Origin: Acinetobacter sp. CS-2
GTDB lineage: Bacteria > Pseudomonadota > Gammaproteobacteria > Pseudomonadales > Moraxellaceae
DNA: 64,000 bases
Assembly (NCBI RefSeq): GCF_016599715.1
Contig: NZ_CP067019.1
Span: 2,480,001 to 2,544,000 of the forward strand
Direction: 5' to 3'
Under the pieces are notes generated by a model. The model was not told where the DNA came from, ran no database searches, and was given only the letters and a program-made list of their open reading frames with translations. Of the stretch, positions 39,051 to 50,703 are shown piece by piece; position 1 is the stretch's first letter, and each line of letters opens with the position of its first letter. The translations under genes were made by a program, and so were the position numbers.

Positions 39051-40342
39051 GCGGATACCTCTTGCATCTGCTCCACCACATTCACTAATTGTTCCAGCAA
39101 TATATTCAATTGTTGTTCAGTAATCACATACGGCGGCATCACATAGACCAGTTTACCAAATGGACGTATCCAGATGCCTCGCTTAACAAACTGTTGTTGC
39201 AGGCTTTTCATATCCACATTAAATGTCAGCTCCACCACACCAATCGCGCCCAGCACCCGCACATCCTGCACATAATCCAGTGCTGATAGGGGTTGCAGAT
39301 GGTGTTGCAACTGTTGCTCGATGCGCTGAATATTGGCTTGCCAGTCCTGAGCCAATAAAACCTCGGTACTTTTCACAGCCACCGCACAGGCCAGCGGATT
39401 GGCCATAAAGGTCGGGCCATGCATAAATACGCCTGCCTCACCACGGCTAATGGTTTCAGCTACACGCTTGCTGGTTAAGGTAGCCGAAAGTGTCATATAA
39501 CCACCAGTCAAGCCTTTGCCGATGCACATGATATCCGGCTCAACGCCGGCATGTTCCCAGGCAAACAATTTGCCAGTACGACCAAAACCAGTGGCAATTT
39601 CATCAAAAATCAGCAGCACTTTATATTGTTCACACAGCAATTTGGCTTGACGCAAATATTCAGGATGATAAAAACGCATCCCGCCCGCACCCTGCACAAT
39701 CGGTTCCAGAATTAAAGCAGCAATGCTGGCATGGTGCTGTTTTAAGACCTGTTCCAATTCTGCAATATCATCCTGATTCCATTCATCATCAAAGCCGACC
39801 TGTGGGGCTGCAACAAAGAAACGGTTAGGTAAACTGGAACCAAAAATCTGATGCATGCCTGTGACCGGATCACAAACTGACATGGCATTCCAGGTATCGC
39901 CATGATAGCCAGAACGCGGGGTGACAAAATTGGTTTTCTGACTTTCACCTTGTGCAGTCCAAAACTGCACCGCCATTTTTAATGCCACTTCTACCGCAAC
40001 AGATCCAGAGTCAGCATAGAAAATTTTATCCAGACTGGGCGGGGTAATTTTTAACAACAGTCTGCCAAGTTCAATCGCAGGATCATGAGTCAAACCACCA
40101 AACATGATATGCGACATCTTGTGTAATTGATCCGTCACGGCCTGATTCAGTTCAGGATGGTTATAGCCATGGATGGCACACCACCAAGAAGACATGCCAT
40201 CAATCAGTTGCCGTCCATCTTCCAGCTCGATAATGGCACCATGCGCCTGTTTTACCTTAAAGGTCGGCAATGGATCGGTCATGGAGGTATAAGGATGCCA
40301 GATATGCGCAAGATCAAAGTCCTGGTCGTTTAATTCGGTCAT
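39047..40342 (-). CDS. bioA: Adenosylmethionine-8-amino-7-oxononanoate aminotransferase
   Basis: PLP enzyme making DAPA with SAM as amino donor. The 431-residue product shows [15 protein letters not shown] near 13-27, [16 protein letters not shown] near 50-65, [51 protein letters not shown] near 243-261 and the PLP lysine in [15 protein letters not shown] near 278-292. The W-containing active-site segments distinguish it from other class III aminotransferases. Four-base overlap with bioF. Confidence 0.96.
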   Translation of the reverse strand: MTELNDQDFDLAHIWHPYTSMTDPLPTFKVKQAHGAIIELEDGRQLIDGMSSWWCAIHGYNHPELNQAVTDQLHKMSHIMFGGLTHDPAIELGRLLLKITPPSLDKIFYADSGSVAVEVALKMAVQFWTAQGESQKTNFVTPRSGYHGDTWNAMSVCDPVTGMHQIFGSSLPNRFFVAAPQVGFDDEWNQDDIAELEQVLKQHHASIAALILEPIVQGAGGMRFYHPEYLRQAKLLCEQYKVLLIFDEIATGFGRTGKLFAWEHAGVEPDIMCIGKGLTGGYMTLSATLTSKRVAETISRGEAGVFMHGPTFMANPLACAVAVKSTEVLLAQDWQANIQRIEQQLQHHLQPLSALDYVQDVRVLGAIGVVELTFNVDMKSLQQQFVKRGIWIRPFGKLVYVMPPYVITEQQLNILLEQLVNVVEQMQEVSA

Positions 40343-40426
40343 CCCTTACTCCTGCAGACGCTTGAAAATCAATTTTTCATGATCTTAAACCTGCATGAAC
40401 TAAAAATAAATTGCGAGATAAACCAG

Positions 40427-41158
40427 TTATCCGCTTGTTTGTTCTATTTTCTTTAAAAATTGGCAGATTTTGCCAGTTATTAGTTCAGCTTCAAATAAAG
40501 GAAAGCCATGTGACCCGCTGATCAGCTCTGTTTCCAGAAACTTTGCATTGAATTTATGAAAATTTCTTTGAACTTTGTAGCTAACTAAAAAATCCTGTTT
40601 TGCAAACACATGATATTGATGACCTGGGTAATCCCTCAAGATATCGACATTATTTAAATACTCAAGGCATAATAATCCTTGTCTTAAAGTTTCAATCGAT
40701 TGTGCCTGAATCAAACTTTGTAAAGTGATGAAGTCAGCTTTGGTGGTTACTGTGCCTTGACACACCATATAGCCAAACTTTTTTAAAGTGGAAATTGCAT
40801 CTTGTTCAAATGATTGTTTGAACTGCTGAAAGGTCGGCTGATCCATTGCCATTGGCCATGTATCGTTTGCTACGAAACAGGGGTTGGAACCCAAAGTAAT
40901 CAATACTTTTTCCTGTCCATGCTGCTTTTGAACCTGATCGACCAATACTGTAGCCAACTGCCCCCCCAAAGACCAACCGGCAATCACATCAAACTGATGC
41001 GCCAGTTCCACTTTCTGCTGTAGAACCTGTTCATCTAAAGCATTAAAAATGTTGCAAAGTTCAACCTCATATCCTTGCGCCGCCAAAGCCTGTTTTAATG
41101 GATCAAGCAGTTGGGTTCCACCGCCCCAGCCCGTGATGAGTAAAATACGTTGATTCAA
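40427..41158 (-). CDS. BioH-like alpha/beta hydrolase (candidate pimeloyl-ACP methyl ester esterase)
   Basis: 243-residue alpha/beta hydrolase. The nucleophile elbow AGWSLGGQLAT has Ser63, the same GWSLGG pattern as E. coli BioH. A downstream Asp (FAKQDFLVSYKV) and His (GSHGFPLFEAE) complete a triad in the expected order. The protein is directly upstream of bioA on the same strand (84-base gap), which supports a role in removing the methyl group from pimeloyl-ACP methyl ester. Overall similarity to BioH away from the motifs is low by eye, so it may be a non-orthologous replacement. Confidence 0.65.
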   Translation of the reverse strand: MNQRILLITGWGGGTQLLDPLKQALAAQGYEVELCNIFNALDEQVLQQKVELAHQFDVIAGWSLGGQLATVLVDQVQKQHGQEKVLITLGSNPCFVANDTWPMAMDQPTFQQFKQSFEQDAISTLKKFGYMVCQGTVTTKADFITLQSLIQAQSIETLRQGLLCLEYLNNVDILRDYPGHQYHVFAKQDFLVSYKVQRNFHKFNAKFLETELISGSHGFPLFEAELITGKICQFLKKIEQTSG

Positions 41159-41300
41159 GGTAAGCTCTAAAAAAACTAAATCATTTGAACAGTATAAAAC
41201 CTCTGTCTCAATTCTCGCAGCAGCATTTCAAAATTCATTCATAATCCACTATCGTGAATGGCGACAAGGGAGTCGTTGTTGCTGAAGGATGATATGAATC

Positions 41301-41351
41301 TTACCTTTGACCGACAGCGGGGTTTTGTTACTTTTGATCCATCAAAGGTAA
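41301..41351. repeat. 10-bp inverted repeat of unknown role
   Basis: TTACCTTTGA (41301-41310) and TCAAAGGTAA (41342-41351) are perfect complements with 31 bases between. It lies in the gap between the BioH-like gene and the peroxiredoxin gene. No T-run follows. Confidence 0.5.
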
Positions 41352-41484
41352 ATATGCAAACACAGGTAATTTTTAAAGAATTTCGTTCATAATAAAATTT
41401 GAAATCATTACAAACCTACACTGCAACGTCTCATCAGCAAATCTGCTAAGATTAATGCAAACATTAATTATAAAAGTATACGTC

Positions 41485-42054
41485 ATGAAAACTTCAAAAC
41501 TGCTGCAAATCAGCTTGATATCCATATCAGCATTCAACGCTTTCACGGTTCCTGCCTATGCCGAAAATTCGATCTTCGCTTCTCAGAAAAACACTGAGAA
41601 ACAATGGGTCGGAAAAGCGGCACCTGCATTTAAATTGCAGGATCAAAATGGTCAATGGCATTCCTTGAACCAGTACAAAGGCAAATGGGTGGTGTTATAT
41701 TTCTATCCTAAAGACAACTCTCCTGGCTGTACCGAGGAAGCCAATCAATTTAAAGCGCTCTATCCACAATTTTTAAAAAGCAATGCCGTGGTTTTGGGGG
41801 TGAGTCTGGATGATGTCAAATCCCATCAAAAATTTTCAGAAAAATTAGGTTTAACTTTTCCTCTTTTGGCAGATCACAAACACCAGTTATCGAATCAATT
41901 GGGTATTGTGCGTAATCTGGGCATTATCCAAATTGCCAAACGGGAAAGCTTTCTGATTGATCCTCAAGGCACCATTGTTTACCACTATAGCAGTGTGAAT
42001 ACGCAAACTCATGCGGCTCAGGTCCTGGCGGATATACGGAAATTTTCTCAATAG
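41485..42054 (+). CDS. Exported PrxQ/Bcp-type peroxiredoxin with a single cysteine
   Basis: 189-residue thiol peroxidase. The ATG at 41485 gives a signal peptide (MKTSKLLQISLISISAF...PAYA) with likely cleavage after Ala26, so it should act in the periplasm. The AhpC/TSA fold follows, with YFYPKDNSPGCTEEA and peroxidatic Cys82. PrxQ enzymes normally have a resolving Cys five residues later; here that residue is Asn87 and the protein has no other cysteine. It must use an external thiol. It ends before a bidirectional terminator. Confidence 0.85.
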   Translation: MKTSKLLQISLISISAFNAFTVPAYAENSIFASQKNTEKQWVGKAAPAFKLQDQNGQWHSLNQYKGKWVVLYFYPKDNSPGCTEEANQFKALYPQFLKSNAVVLGVSLDDVKSHQKFSEKLGLTFPLLADHKHQLSNQLGIVRNLGIIQIAKRESFLIDPQGTIVYHYSSVNTQTHAAQVLADIRKFSQ

Positions 42055-42092
42055 CACGTCATTGCCCATCTCAATCATAAATTTAAACAAAT

Positions 42093-42125
42093 ATAAAGCC
42101 CGACTCAGGTCAGGCTTTATATTTC
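42093..42125. terminator. Terminator between convergent genes
   Basis: ATAAAGCC...GGCTTTAT stem with an inner GAC/GTC pairing and small loop, between the peroxiredoxin gene and the convergent bacterioferritin gene. Confidence 0.75.
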
Positions 42126-42136
42126 AACATTTAAAC

Positions 42137-42601
42137 TTACATTTGCGATTGAATATAGTTTTGCAAACCAATCAATTCAATCAGACGAATCTGTTTTTCC
42201 AACCAGTATGTATGATCTTCTTCCGTATCCGACATTTGCTGACGAAGCATATCACGGCTCACATAATCACCTTTCTCTTCACACAATTTCACGCCTTGTG
42301 CCAATTTTTCACGTACATGATATTCGAGTTTTAAATCTGCTTTTAAACAGGTCACCACATCTTCACCGGTTTCGATGTCATCACGGTTCATATTCGGTGT
42401 ACCTTCCAAAAACAATACACGGCGAATAATGGCATCCGCATGCTGTGCTTCTTCCTGCATTTCATGATCAATACGTTCAAAGATTTTGGTCAGCCCCCAA
42501 TCTTCATACATACGAGAGTGGATCAGGTATTGGTCGCGAGCAGCCAGTTCGCCACCGATCAACATATTTAAATAATCTACGACTTCTGGATTACCACGCA
42601 T
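42137..42601 (-). CDS. bfr: Bacterioferritin-family protein without the heme-ligand methionine
   Basis: Iron-storage 24-mer subunit, 154 residues. The ferroxidase residues are present: Glu18, Glu51, His54, a Glu near 93, Glu127 and His130. Position 52, where E. coli Bfr has Met as axial heme ligand (DEMKHAD), is Ala here (EEAQHAD). So this subunit probably does not bind heme on its own, as with the Pseudomonas type now called FtnA. The remaining pattern ([37 protein letters not shown]) is clearly bacterioferritin. Confidence 0.9.
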   Translation of the reverse strand: MRGNPEVVDYLNMLIGGELAARDQYLIHSRMYEDWGLTKIFERIDHEMQEEAQHADAIIRRVLFLEGTPNMNRDDIETGEDVVTCLKADLKLEYHVREKLAQGVKLCEEKGDYVSRDMLRQQMSDTEEDHTYWLEKQIRLIELIGLQNYIQSQM

Positions 42602-43004
42602 TTTTATAACTCCCTACCTTTATGGGCTTATTATGGAGAAAATCATCTGTATTTGCAAAATAAAATTTCCATAAATATATGATTTTTAAACAATTAAAAT
42701 GAGAAGTACTTACATTTACAGTTTTAGTTGAATAAATTCCCATTTATAAAACAATGTCTTGCACTCAGTACTCAGCTTAGATGAACAAGATCAAAGTACT
42801 TTTATAATGTATTGGTTTTTTGTAACTAGATTCAAAATCATTGTGGCATATATTCATTGAACTATATGCGTATCAAATCAGAAACGCTGAGTGCATCGGC
42901 ATCAGGTTATTATATATAAGCAAAATTGAGCTTGTTCATTGGTATAAGCAGGCCAAATCTTAGTCATGCACCGACAAGCTCACTCATCCTCAGCGAAAAT
43001 AGGC
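42602..43004. other. Intergenic region between bfr and rlmF
   Basis: 403 bases without a supported gene. A long-range inverted repeat TGAGCTTGT (42927-42935) / ACAAGCTCA (42974-42982) lies close to the rlmF stop. It lacks a T-run and is not clearly a terminator. The bfr promoter should be in the AT-rich part near 42602-42720. Confidence 0.4.
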
Positions 43005-43979
43005 TTAAGCTGAAGTCCAACGTGCATTTCTCCATGCTTGTTGTTGCTTTAAATCTAAAAAAGTCCAAGCGACAAAACGACTTTCTTTTTGCCCCTGCGT
43101 CATTTTAATGGTTTTCACATCCACTGCTCCGCTCTTACGCAACGCATTTAAAAGCACAGGCAATGTTGTTTTCTTGGAAACCAGTGTGCTAAACCAAAGA
43201 CATTGCTCAGCAAACTGTATGCTCTCTTGTACCATTTGGCAGACAAAGCGTTCTTCACCACCGTCACACCAGAGTTCATTTTTTTGACCACCAAAGTTTA
43301 ACACCACCTTCGTCCGATCAACCGGCTTGCCAAGTTTTCTTAATTTTTGAGTTGCTGTGGCATTTGCTTCATCTTGCGAGGCATGAAATGGCGGGTTACA
43401 CATCGTCAAATCAAAATGATCTGTGGGTTTAATCACACCTTTGAAAATATTGCTTGAGTTCTTCTGCAATCGAATCTGAATCCCTTTACGCAAATTTGGA
43501 TTCGCCTCCACAATGAATTGAGCACTTTTAAAGGATGTAGAATGAATGTCTGAGCCGACAAATTTCCAGCCATAGCTACGATGACCAATGATCGGGTAAA
43601 TACAGTTTGCTCCCACCCCAATATCCAACACTTGAACGGCATGCCCTGTTGGAATCTGACCTTTATTATTGGCACTCAACAAGTCAGCCAAATAGTGGAT
43701 ATAGTCAGCTCTACCCGGAATAGGCGGACAAAGAAAATCTTGAGGAATATCCCAATATTGAATGCCATAAAAATGTTTCAGCAATGCTTTATTGAGCATT
43801 TTCACAGCCTGTGGATCAGAAAAATCGACTGAAAGATCGTTATATTTATTTGGGCTAACAAAAGGTGCAAGTTCCGGACAAGTCTGCATTAACTGAGGAA
43901 AATCGTAACGACTGCGATGCAGATTTCGTGCATGTAATTGCGATTTTTGTTGCGGAAAAGTTTTCTTTGCTTGCGCCAT
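43005..43979 (-). CDS. rlmF: 23S rRNA (adenine(1618)-N6)-methyltransferase
   Basis: Methylates A1618 of 23S rRNA. The start at 43979 ([11 protein letters not shown]) matches the family; an upstream in-frame TTG is unlikely. The 324-residue product has [16 protein letters not shown] near 16-31, the SAM motif [16 protein letters not shown] near 117-132 and the catalytic motif [12 protein letters not shown] near 190-201 (NPPF). It sits between bfr and ligA and is not clearly part of either transcript. Confidence 0.93.
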   Translation of the reverse strand: MAQAKKTFPQQKSQLHARNLHRSRYDFPQLMQTCPELAPFVSPNKYNDLSVDFSDPQAVKMLNKALLKHFYGIQYWDIPQDFLCPPIPGRADYIHYLADLLSANNKGQIPTGHAVQVLDIGVGANCIYPIIGHRSYGWKFVGSDIHSTSFKSAQFIVEANPNLRKGIQIRLQKNSSNIFKGVIKPTDHFDLTMCNPPFHASQDEANATATQKLRKLGKPVDRTKVVLNFGGQKNELWCDGGEERFVCQMVQESIQFAEQCLWFSTLVSKKTTLPVLLNALRKSGAVDVKTIKMTQGQKESRFVAWTFLDLKQQQAWRNARWTSA

Positions 43980-44101
43980 GTGTATGCCAATAATCAACGG
44001 GAGAACAGAATCATCTGATAAGACAGGCTCAATACCTGTCAATAGATCGATATTGTACGTGAATTCAGCTCATCATGACGATCCCAACCCAATCAAGCCA
44101 T

Positions 44102-44129
44102 AAAAAAGACATCCGAGGATGTCTTTTTT
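44102..44129 (-). terminator. Terminator of ligA
   Basis: Perfect stem AAAAAAGACATCC / GGATGTCTTTTTT with a 2-base loop, 20 bases after the ligA stop; symmetric, but only ligA runs into it. Confidence 0.9.
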
Positions 44130-44148
44130 AATTCATGCTTAAGATCGA

Positions 44149-46227
<2,079 letters not shown>

Positions 46228-46249
46228 ATAACTATTTGATCTACCCGCT

Positions 46250-46278
46250 ATTATAGAAATCGAGTCCATCAGTTTCAA
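46250..46278 (-). promoter_or_regulatory. Sigma-70-type promoter for ligA
   Basis: On the minus strand TTGAAA (46278-46273), 17 bases, then TATAAT (46255-46250): a perfect -10, near-perfect -35 and ideal spacing. It starts directly after the zipA stop codon and drives ligA with a leader of about 55 bases. Confidence 0.75.
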
Positions 46279-46279
46279 A

Positions 46280-47239
46280 CTAAACTTCTGTACTTTGACC
46301 TGCACGGTAATCAATCGCGAAATGACGCCATTGTTCACGTAATTGCGGCGTAAATTCCTGATTGTTCTGGTCATACACGGTGCCGTCAATTTCACGGGCA
46401 ATCAGACGCGAAATGCTGTCCATAGTATCAAAGGCATTCTGTACATCACTGTGTGGCAATGCCAGGAAGAAAGCCAAGCCTTTCACCTGTTCAGTCGACA
46501 AGGTTTCCAGATCAAAACCGGCTGCACCTTCGTCAGTAATCTGCAACACAGAAAAAAGTAACTTGCTGCCGTCTTCAGTATAACGATGGAAACAGGCCAT
46601 TTCACCAAAACGCAGGCCATATTTAAGCAAGACTTTTAAGGTTTTTTCCCCGGAAAGCACCCGGCGTTCTGGATAAATATTTAGAGCAATAAACTCGGCT
46701 GCGGTCGATAAGGCACTGGCTTCATCCACGCGTTGCTGTTCATGCAAATGCTCATCCAGAATACTGCTTTCATCTTCAAAGTCTGAAATTTCGGCTTTTT
46801 CAATGCTGCTGTCCAGGTTAAATTCATCTGCTTTTTTATCTTCACCCTGTTGATCCTGCTGTGCTGGCTCTGAGCTGGCTTCAGATTTTACTTCTTCTAC
46901 AGCGGTAGCATCTGCTTTCAACTCCGCCTGAGCGGGTGCTGCTGCCTGTTCAACCTGAGCGGTTTCAACCTTTTCTGCTTGCGCTTCTGCCTGCTGAGCT
47001 GCCGGAAGCTGTTCAGCCGCCGTTTCAGTTAAAGTGGGTTCAACACGTTCGGCTTCTTTTGCACTTTGTAGTTGATCACGCACATGACGAGGAATGACCG
47101 GTTGCTGGCTGTCAGAATTGACATGAAGTTCCGAATCTAGTGACGGTGCTGCATCCCCAGGTTTTTTAAACAATAATCTTAAACCGAATAGCATAATGAT
47201 GATGGCGATAACTATGCCAACAATCGTAGTGACTTCCAT
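46280..47239 (-). CDS. zipA: Cell division protein ZipA
   Basis: Anchors FtsZ to the membrane during division. The start at 47239 (MEVTTIVGIVIAI) is chosen for its GGAG seven bases upstream. The 319-residue product has an N-terminal transmembrane helix (about 4-22), a long proline/glutamine/alanine/acid-rich linker (about 30-165) and a C-terminal FtsZ-binding domain (about 175-305) with FHRYTEDGSKLLFSVLQI and AFDTMDSISRLIAREIDG. It starts two bases after the smc stop, so the genes are coupled. Confidence 0.93.
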   Translation of the reverse strand: MEVTTIVGIVIAIIIMLFGLRLLFKKPGDAAPSLDSELHVNSDSQQPVIPRHVRDQLQSAKEAERVEPTLTETAAEQLPAAQQAEAQAEKVETAQVEQAAAPAQAELKADATAVEEVKSEASSEPAQQDQQGEDKKADEFNLDSSIEKAEISDFEDESSILDEHLHEQQRVDEASALSTAAEFIALNIYPERRVLSGEKTLKVLLKYGLRFGEMACFHRYTEDGSKLLFSVLQITDEGAAGFDLETLSTEQVKGLAFFLALPHSDVQNAFDTMDSISRLIAREIDGTVYDQNNQEFTPQLREQWRHFAIDYRAGQSTEV

Positions 47240-47240
47240 A

Positions 47241-50200
47241 CTATGACTCCGCAACTAAACCGTATTCTTTTGCCTGTTCCAAATCGACAGTGACTAATTT
47301 TGAGGTGCCCGGTTCTGGCATGGTAACACCTAACAAATCGGTTGCCATCGTCATTGCAACTTTATTATGGGTAATGTAAATGAATTGCACCTGTTCAGAA
47401 AGTTCTTTTACCAGATTACAAAACCGTCCCACATTGGCATCGTCCAAAGGTGCATCGACCTCATCCAGTACACAGAACGGTGCCGGATTTAAACGGAAGA
47501 TGGCAAACACCAATGCCAATGCTGTTAATGCTTTTTCACCACCAGAGAGTAAGGCCAGAGAACTGTTCCGTTTACCCGGTGGACGCGCCATTAGTTTTAC
47601 ACCCGATTGCCAGTCGTCTTCAAGGCTTAAACTGGCTTCTCCGCCATTAAATACTTTCGGGAACAGATCTTGTAGTTCATGATTGACCCGATCAAAGGTG
47701 GTCATAAACAATTTGCGGGTTTCCTGATCAATACTTTTCATGGCGCCCTGTAACTGATCGACTGTTTTTTCCAGGTCTTCAATCTGATGACTCAGTTCTT
47801 CAAAGCGACTGGAGACTTCCTCATATTCTTCAGAAGCCGCCAGATTGACCGCACCCAGTTTTTCAAACTGCTGCTGTGCTTTTTCCAGTGTTTGTTGATG
47901 GCTGGCAATATCAATACTCAGCCCCGTGAGCATTTCACTATTCATCTCTTTTAACTGTTCAGAATAGTGCTGCCAGTCAGACTTGGCTGCTTGCCAGGCC
48001 AGTCGCTTTTCTTCCAGTTGAGTACGCAGCTTTTCATCTTGCTGCTGATACTGATGGCGCTGTTCAGTCAACTGTTGCTGTTTTTCTTGAACACTGTTCA
48101 GTTCAACCTGCCATTCATTCCAGGTCTTTTGCAACTTCTCGGTAATGTGTGCCTGCTCACTGAATTGAGATTCCAGTGCCGGCAATTCCAGCTGCACCGG
48201 ATCAACAAACTTTTTCGCCTGCTCCATTTGCGCAATAATCTGTTGATATTGTGCTTTTGAGAATGAAGCATCTTTTTCCAGCAATTCAATTTGCTGCCGG
48301 CTTTGCGTGGCCTGACGACGCAGCAATTCCATCTCCTGTTGTGCTTGCTGCCAGGTATGCTGGGTATTTTCCAGCTGCTCGGTCAGTTCCTCAACCTGGA
48401 ATTGTAGGGTTTTATAATTCGGTAAAGCCTGTTCCAGTTTCAGGTTTAAAGCATGCAGATCAATTTCCAGATCATCTTTCTGCATGGCATCCTCTTCCAG
48501 CTGCTCATCCAGCTGTTGCAGCTGACTGGCCAATTGCTGTTTCTGAAGCGAAAAAGCCTGAGCCGTACTTTGTACTTTGGCAATGTTGACATCCAACTGC
48601 TGCAATGCTTTTTGCTGTAGCTTTAACTGGTCTTGCTGCTCTTGAATGTTTTTTTGCAGCGTTTGAATCTGTTTTACTAATTCCGGCAATTGTTGTTCCG
48701 CCGTTTCAAGCTGTGGCAACTGCTGTATCAATGCTGTTTCAATTTCTTCCAAACGGATACGATGACTCAGTGCCCCTTGTCCTGCCTGACTGGCTTCATC
48801 GTAAAACAGGCCAATCACCCAATCCTGAGCCACCTGATAACCATCCAGCGTCAAGATAGACTGACCAATACCCAATTGTGACTGTAAAGCCAAAGCCTGA
48901 TGAAGATTGTCTGCAACTGCCACCTGCTGCCAGATGGAATGCTGCGGTGATTCAATCCATTCGGCCAGACACGGTAAACCTGCAAGCTGAATCTGCCCTT
49001 TTGCAACCTGAACTTTCAGCTGACGGGCAATACTTTCCGTGAAATCCGCATTGGCATCTAGTACCTGTGCAGACAGCCATTTCGCCAGGAATTTTTCAAT
49101 CAGATTGGCATGGTCTTTGGCCTGATTTTTGAGCTTCAACACCTGCATCAACTGCACGGCATCGTTCTGGACTTTCGGACTGTTCTTGATCAGCAACTGA
49201 TGGAGATTTTTCTGTTCCGACTGCAATACTTGAATCGCAGACTTTAAGGTCGCAACATCATTTTTCTGCTGCGCATATTGTGCCTGTACTGACTCTAATG
49301 TGTGTTTCTGCGTTTGAATGGCTTGTTCCAGCTGTTCAATCTGCTGAGACAGTTGAACTTTTTCACTTTCCAGCTGTTCAATATCCTCCAGCTGGTGCTT
49401 ATTTTGAATCTGTGCGGCCTGTTGTTGCAAGGTCTGTTTTTGCTGTTCAATCCGGGCAACATTTTTCGCCAACTGCTCACTTTGCGCCAGCATCTGCATT
49501 TTTTGCTGCTGCTGTTTTTCAACCTGAGCTTTGACCAGTTCAAATTGCTGTTGTACCTGTTGCTGTTGTGCTTTCAAATCGCTCAGACTTTGACTCTGGT
49601 CCTGTCCCTGGCTTTCTTGCTGCTGTAATTGTTCAGTCTGCTGTTCATGCTGGACTTGCAAAGTTTCAATTTGCAATTCAATCAGTTGCAGCCGTTCTTT
49701 GGTCTGTAGTTTTTGCTGTTCCAGCTGAGTTAAAGTCAAACTATTTTGCTGGAACAAGGACTGCTTCTGTTCCAGCGTCATTTTCAGTTCAGCTAGTTTT
49801 TTCTCGGCCTGTTGCCATTCATTTTGCAGTGGCGTGGACTGCTGAATCAGGCGCTGAAATAATTCACTGGTTGCAGTCAGGTCATGTTCCAGTGTGGTGA
49901 GTTCGGAACGCACCAGCTTGAAGGTTTCGCCCAGCTCATTCATCTGCACAGTATATTCTTGCTGTAAGCGGCTGCTTTGCTCACATTGAAATGACAGCAC
50001 TTCCACTTTTATGGTGCGAATCCGGGTTTCCAGTTCTTTATATTGAATGGCGGTTTCGGATTGACGTTTCAGGGTTTTCAGCTGGGATTTCAGTTCCGCG
50101 GCAATATCTTCAAGGCGGGATAAATTTTGCGTGGTGTGATCCAGATGCAATAGGGTTTCACGGCGACGTGCCTGATAACGGGAAACACCGGCAGCTTCCT

Positions 50201-50693
50201 CAATAAACACCCGCATTTCTTCAGGTTTGGCATCGACCAGACGGTTAATCATGCCCTGTTCAATGATCGCGTAAGAGCGCGGACCCAAACCGGTTCCCAA
50301 GAAAATGTCGGTGATGTCACGACGACGGCATTTGGTGCCATTTAAAAAATATTCGGACTTGCCATCACGGTTGACCTGACGACGTACAGCCAATTCGTTA
50401 TAGGCATTATAAGCGCCACCGAGCTTGCCATAGGTATTATCAAAACGCAGTTCGACACTAGCGACCCCGACCGGTTTACGTTTCGCAGTTCCGGTAAAAA
50501 TCACATCCTGCATGCTGCCGCCACGCAGCTGGCGCGCACTGGACTCTCCCATTACCCAGCGTATGGCATCAATGACATTGGATTTACCACAACCGTTGGG
50601 CCCAACCACAGCGGTACGATTGGCCTTGAAATGTAAAGTTGTACTGTCGGCAAAAGATTTAAAGCCGGAAAGTTTTAAGCTGCTTAAACGCAT
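47241..50693 (-). CDS. smc: Chromosome segregation ATPase SMC
   Basis: Core of the bacterial condensin with ScpA and ScpB. The start at 50693 (MRLSSLKLSGFKSF) has AGGAC just upstream. The 1150-residue product has the Walker A GPNGCGKSN near residues 32-40, a long coiled coil rich in Gln, a hinge near 480-640, a second coiled coil, and the C-terminal head with the ABC signature LLSGGEKALTALALVFA and Walker B FCVLDEVDAPLDD. It lies ten bases after the GntR regulator and just before zipA. Confidence 0.96.
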   Translation of the reverse strand: MRLSSLKLSGFKSFADSTTLHFKANRTAVVGPNGCGKSNVIDAIRWVMGESSARQLRGGSMQDVIFTGTAKRKPVGVASVELRFDNTYGKLGGAYNAYNELAVRRQVNRDGKSEYFLNGTKCRRRDITDIFLGTGLGPRSYAIIEQGMINRLVDAKPEEMRVFIEEAAGVSRYQARRRETLLHLDHTTQNLSRLEDIAAELKSQLKTLKRQSETAIQYKELETRIRTIKVEVLSFQCEQSSRLQQEYTVQMNELGETFKLVRSELTTLEHDLTATSELFQRLIQQSTPLQNEWQQAEKKLAELKMTLEQKQSLFQQNSLTLTQLEQQKLQTKERLQLIELQIETLQVQHEQQTEQLQQQESQGQDQSQSLSDLKAQQQQVQQQFELVKAQVEKQQQQKMQMLAQSEQLAKNVARIEQQKQTLQQQAAQIQNKHQLEDIEQLESEKVQLSQQIEQLEQAIQTQKHTLESVQAQYAQQKNDVATLKSAIQVLQSEQKNLHQLLIKNSPKVQNDAVQLMQVLKLKNQAKDHANLIEKFLAKWLSAQVLDANADFTESIARQLKVQVAKGQIQLAGLPCLAEWIESPQHSIWQQVAVADNLHQALALQSQLGIGQSILTLDGYQVAQDWVIGLFYDEASQAGQGALSHRIRLEEIETALIQQLPQLETAEQQLPELVKQIQTLQKNIQEQQDQLKLQQKALQQLDVNIAKVQSTAQAFSLQKQQLASQLQQLDEQLEEDAMQKDDLEIDLHALNLKLEQALPNYKTLQFQVEELTEQLENTQHTWQQAQQEMELLRRQATQSRQQIELLEKDASFSKAQYQQIIAQMEQAKKFVDPVQLELPALESQFSEQAHITEKLQKTWNEWQVELNSVQEKQQQLTEQRHQYQQQDEKLRTQLEEKRLAWQAAKSDWQHYSEQLKEMNSEMLTGLSIDIASHQQTLEKAQQQFEKLGAVNLAASEEYEEVSSRFEELSHQIEDLEKTVDQLQGAMKSIDQETRKLFMTTFDRVNHELQDLFPKVFNGGEASLSLEDDWQSGVKLMARPPGKRNSSLALLSGGEKALTALALVFAIFRLNPAPFCVLDEVDAPLDDANVGRFCNLVKELSEQVQFIYITHNKVAMTMATDLLGVTMPEPGTSKLVTVDLEQAKEYGLVAES

Positions 50694-50703
50694 AATGTCC
50701 TGA

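Noticed and set aside
48251..49900. Several plus-strand frames of 80-112 codons inside smc
   Set aside because: They are antisense shadows of the Gln-rich coiled coil and give Leu/Phe-rich or Ala-rich low-complexity products.
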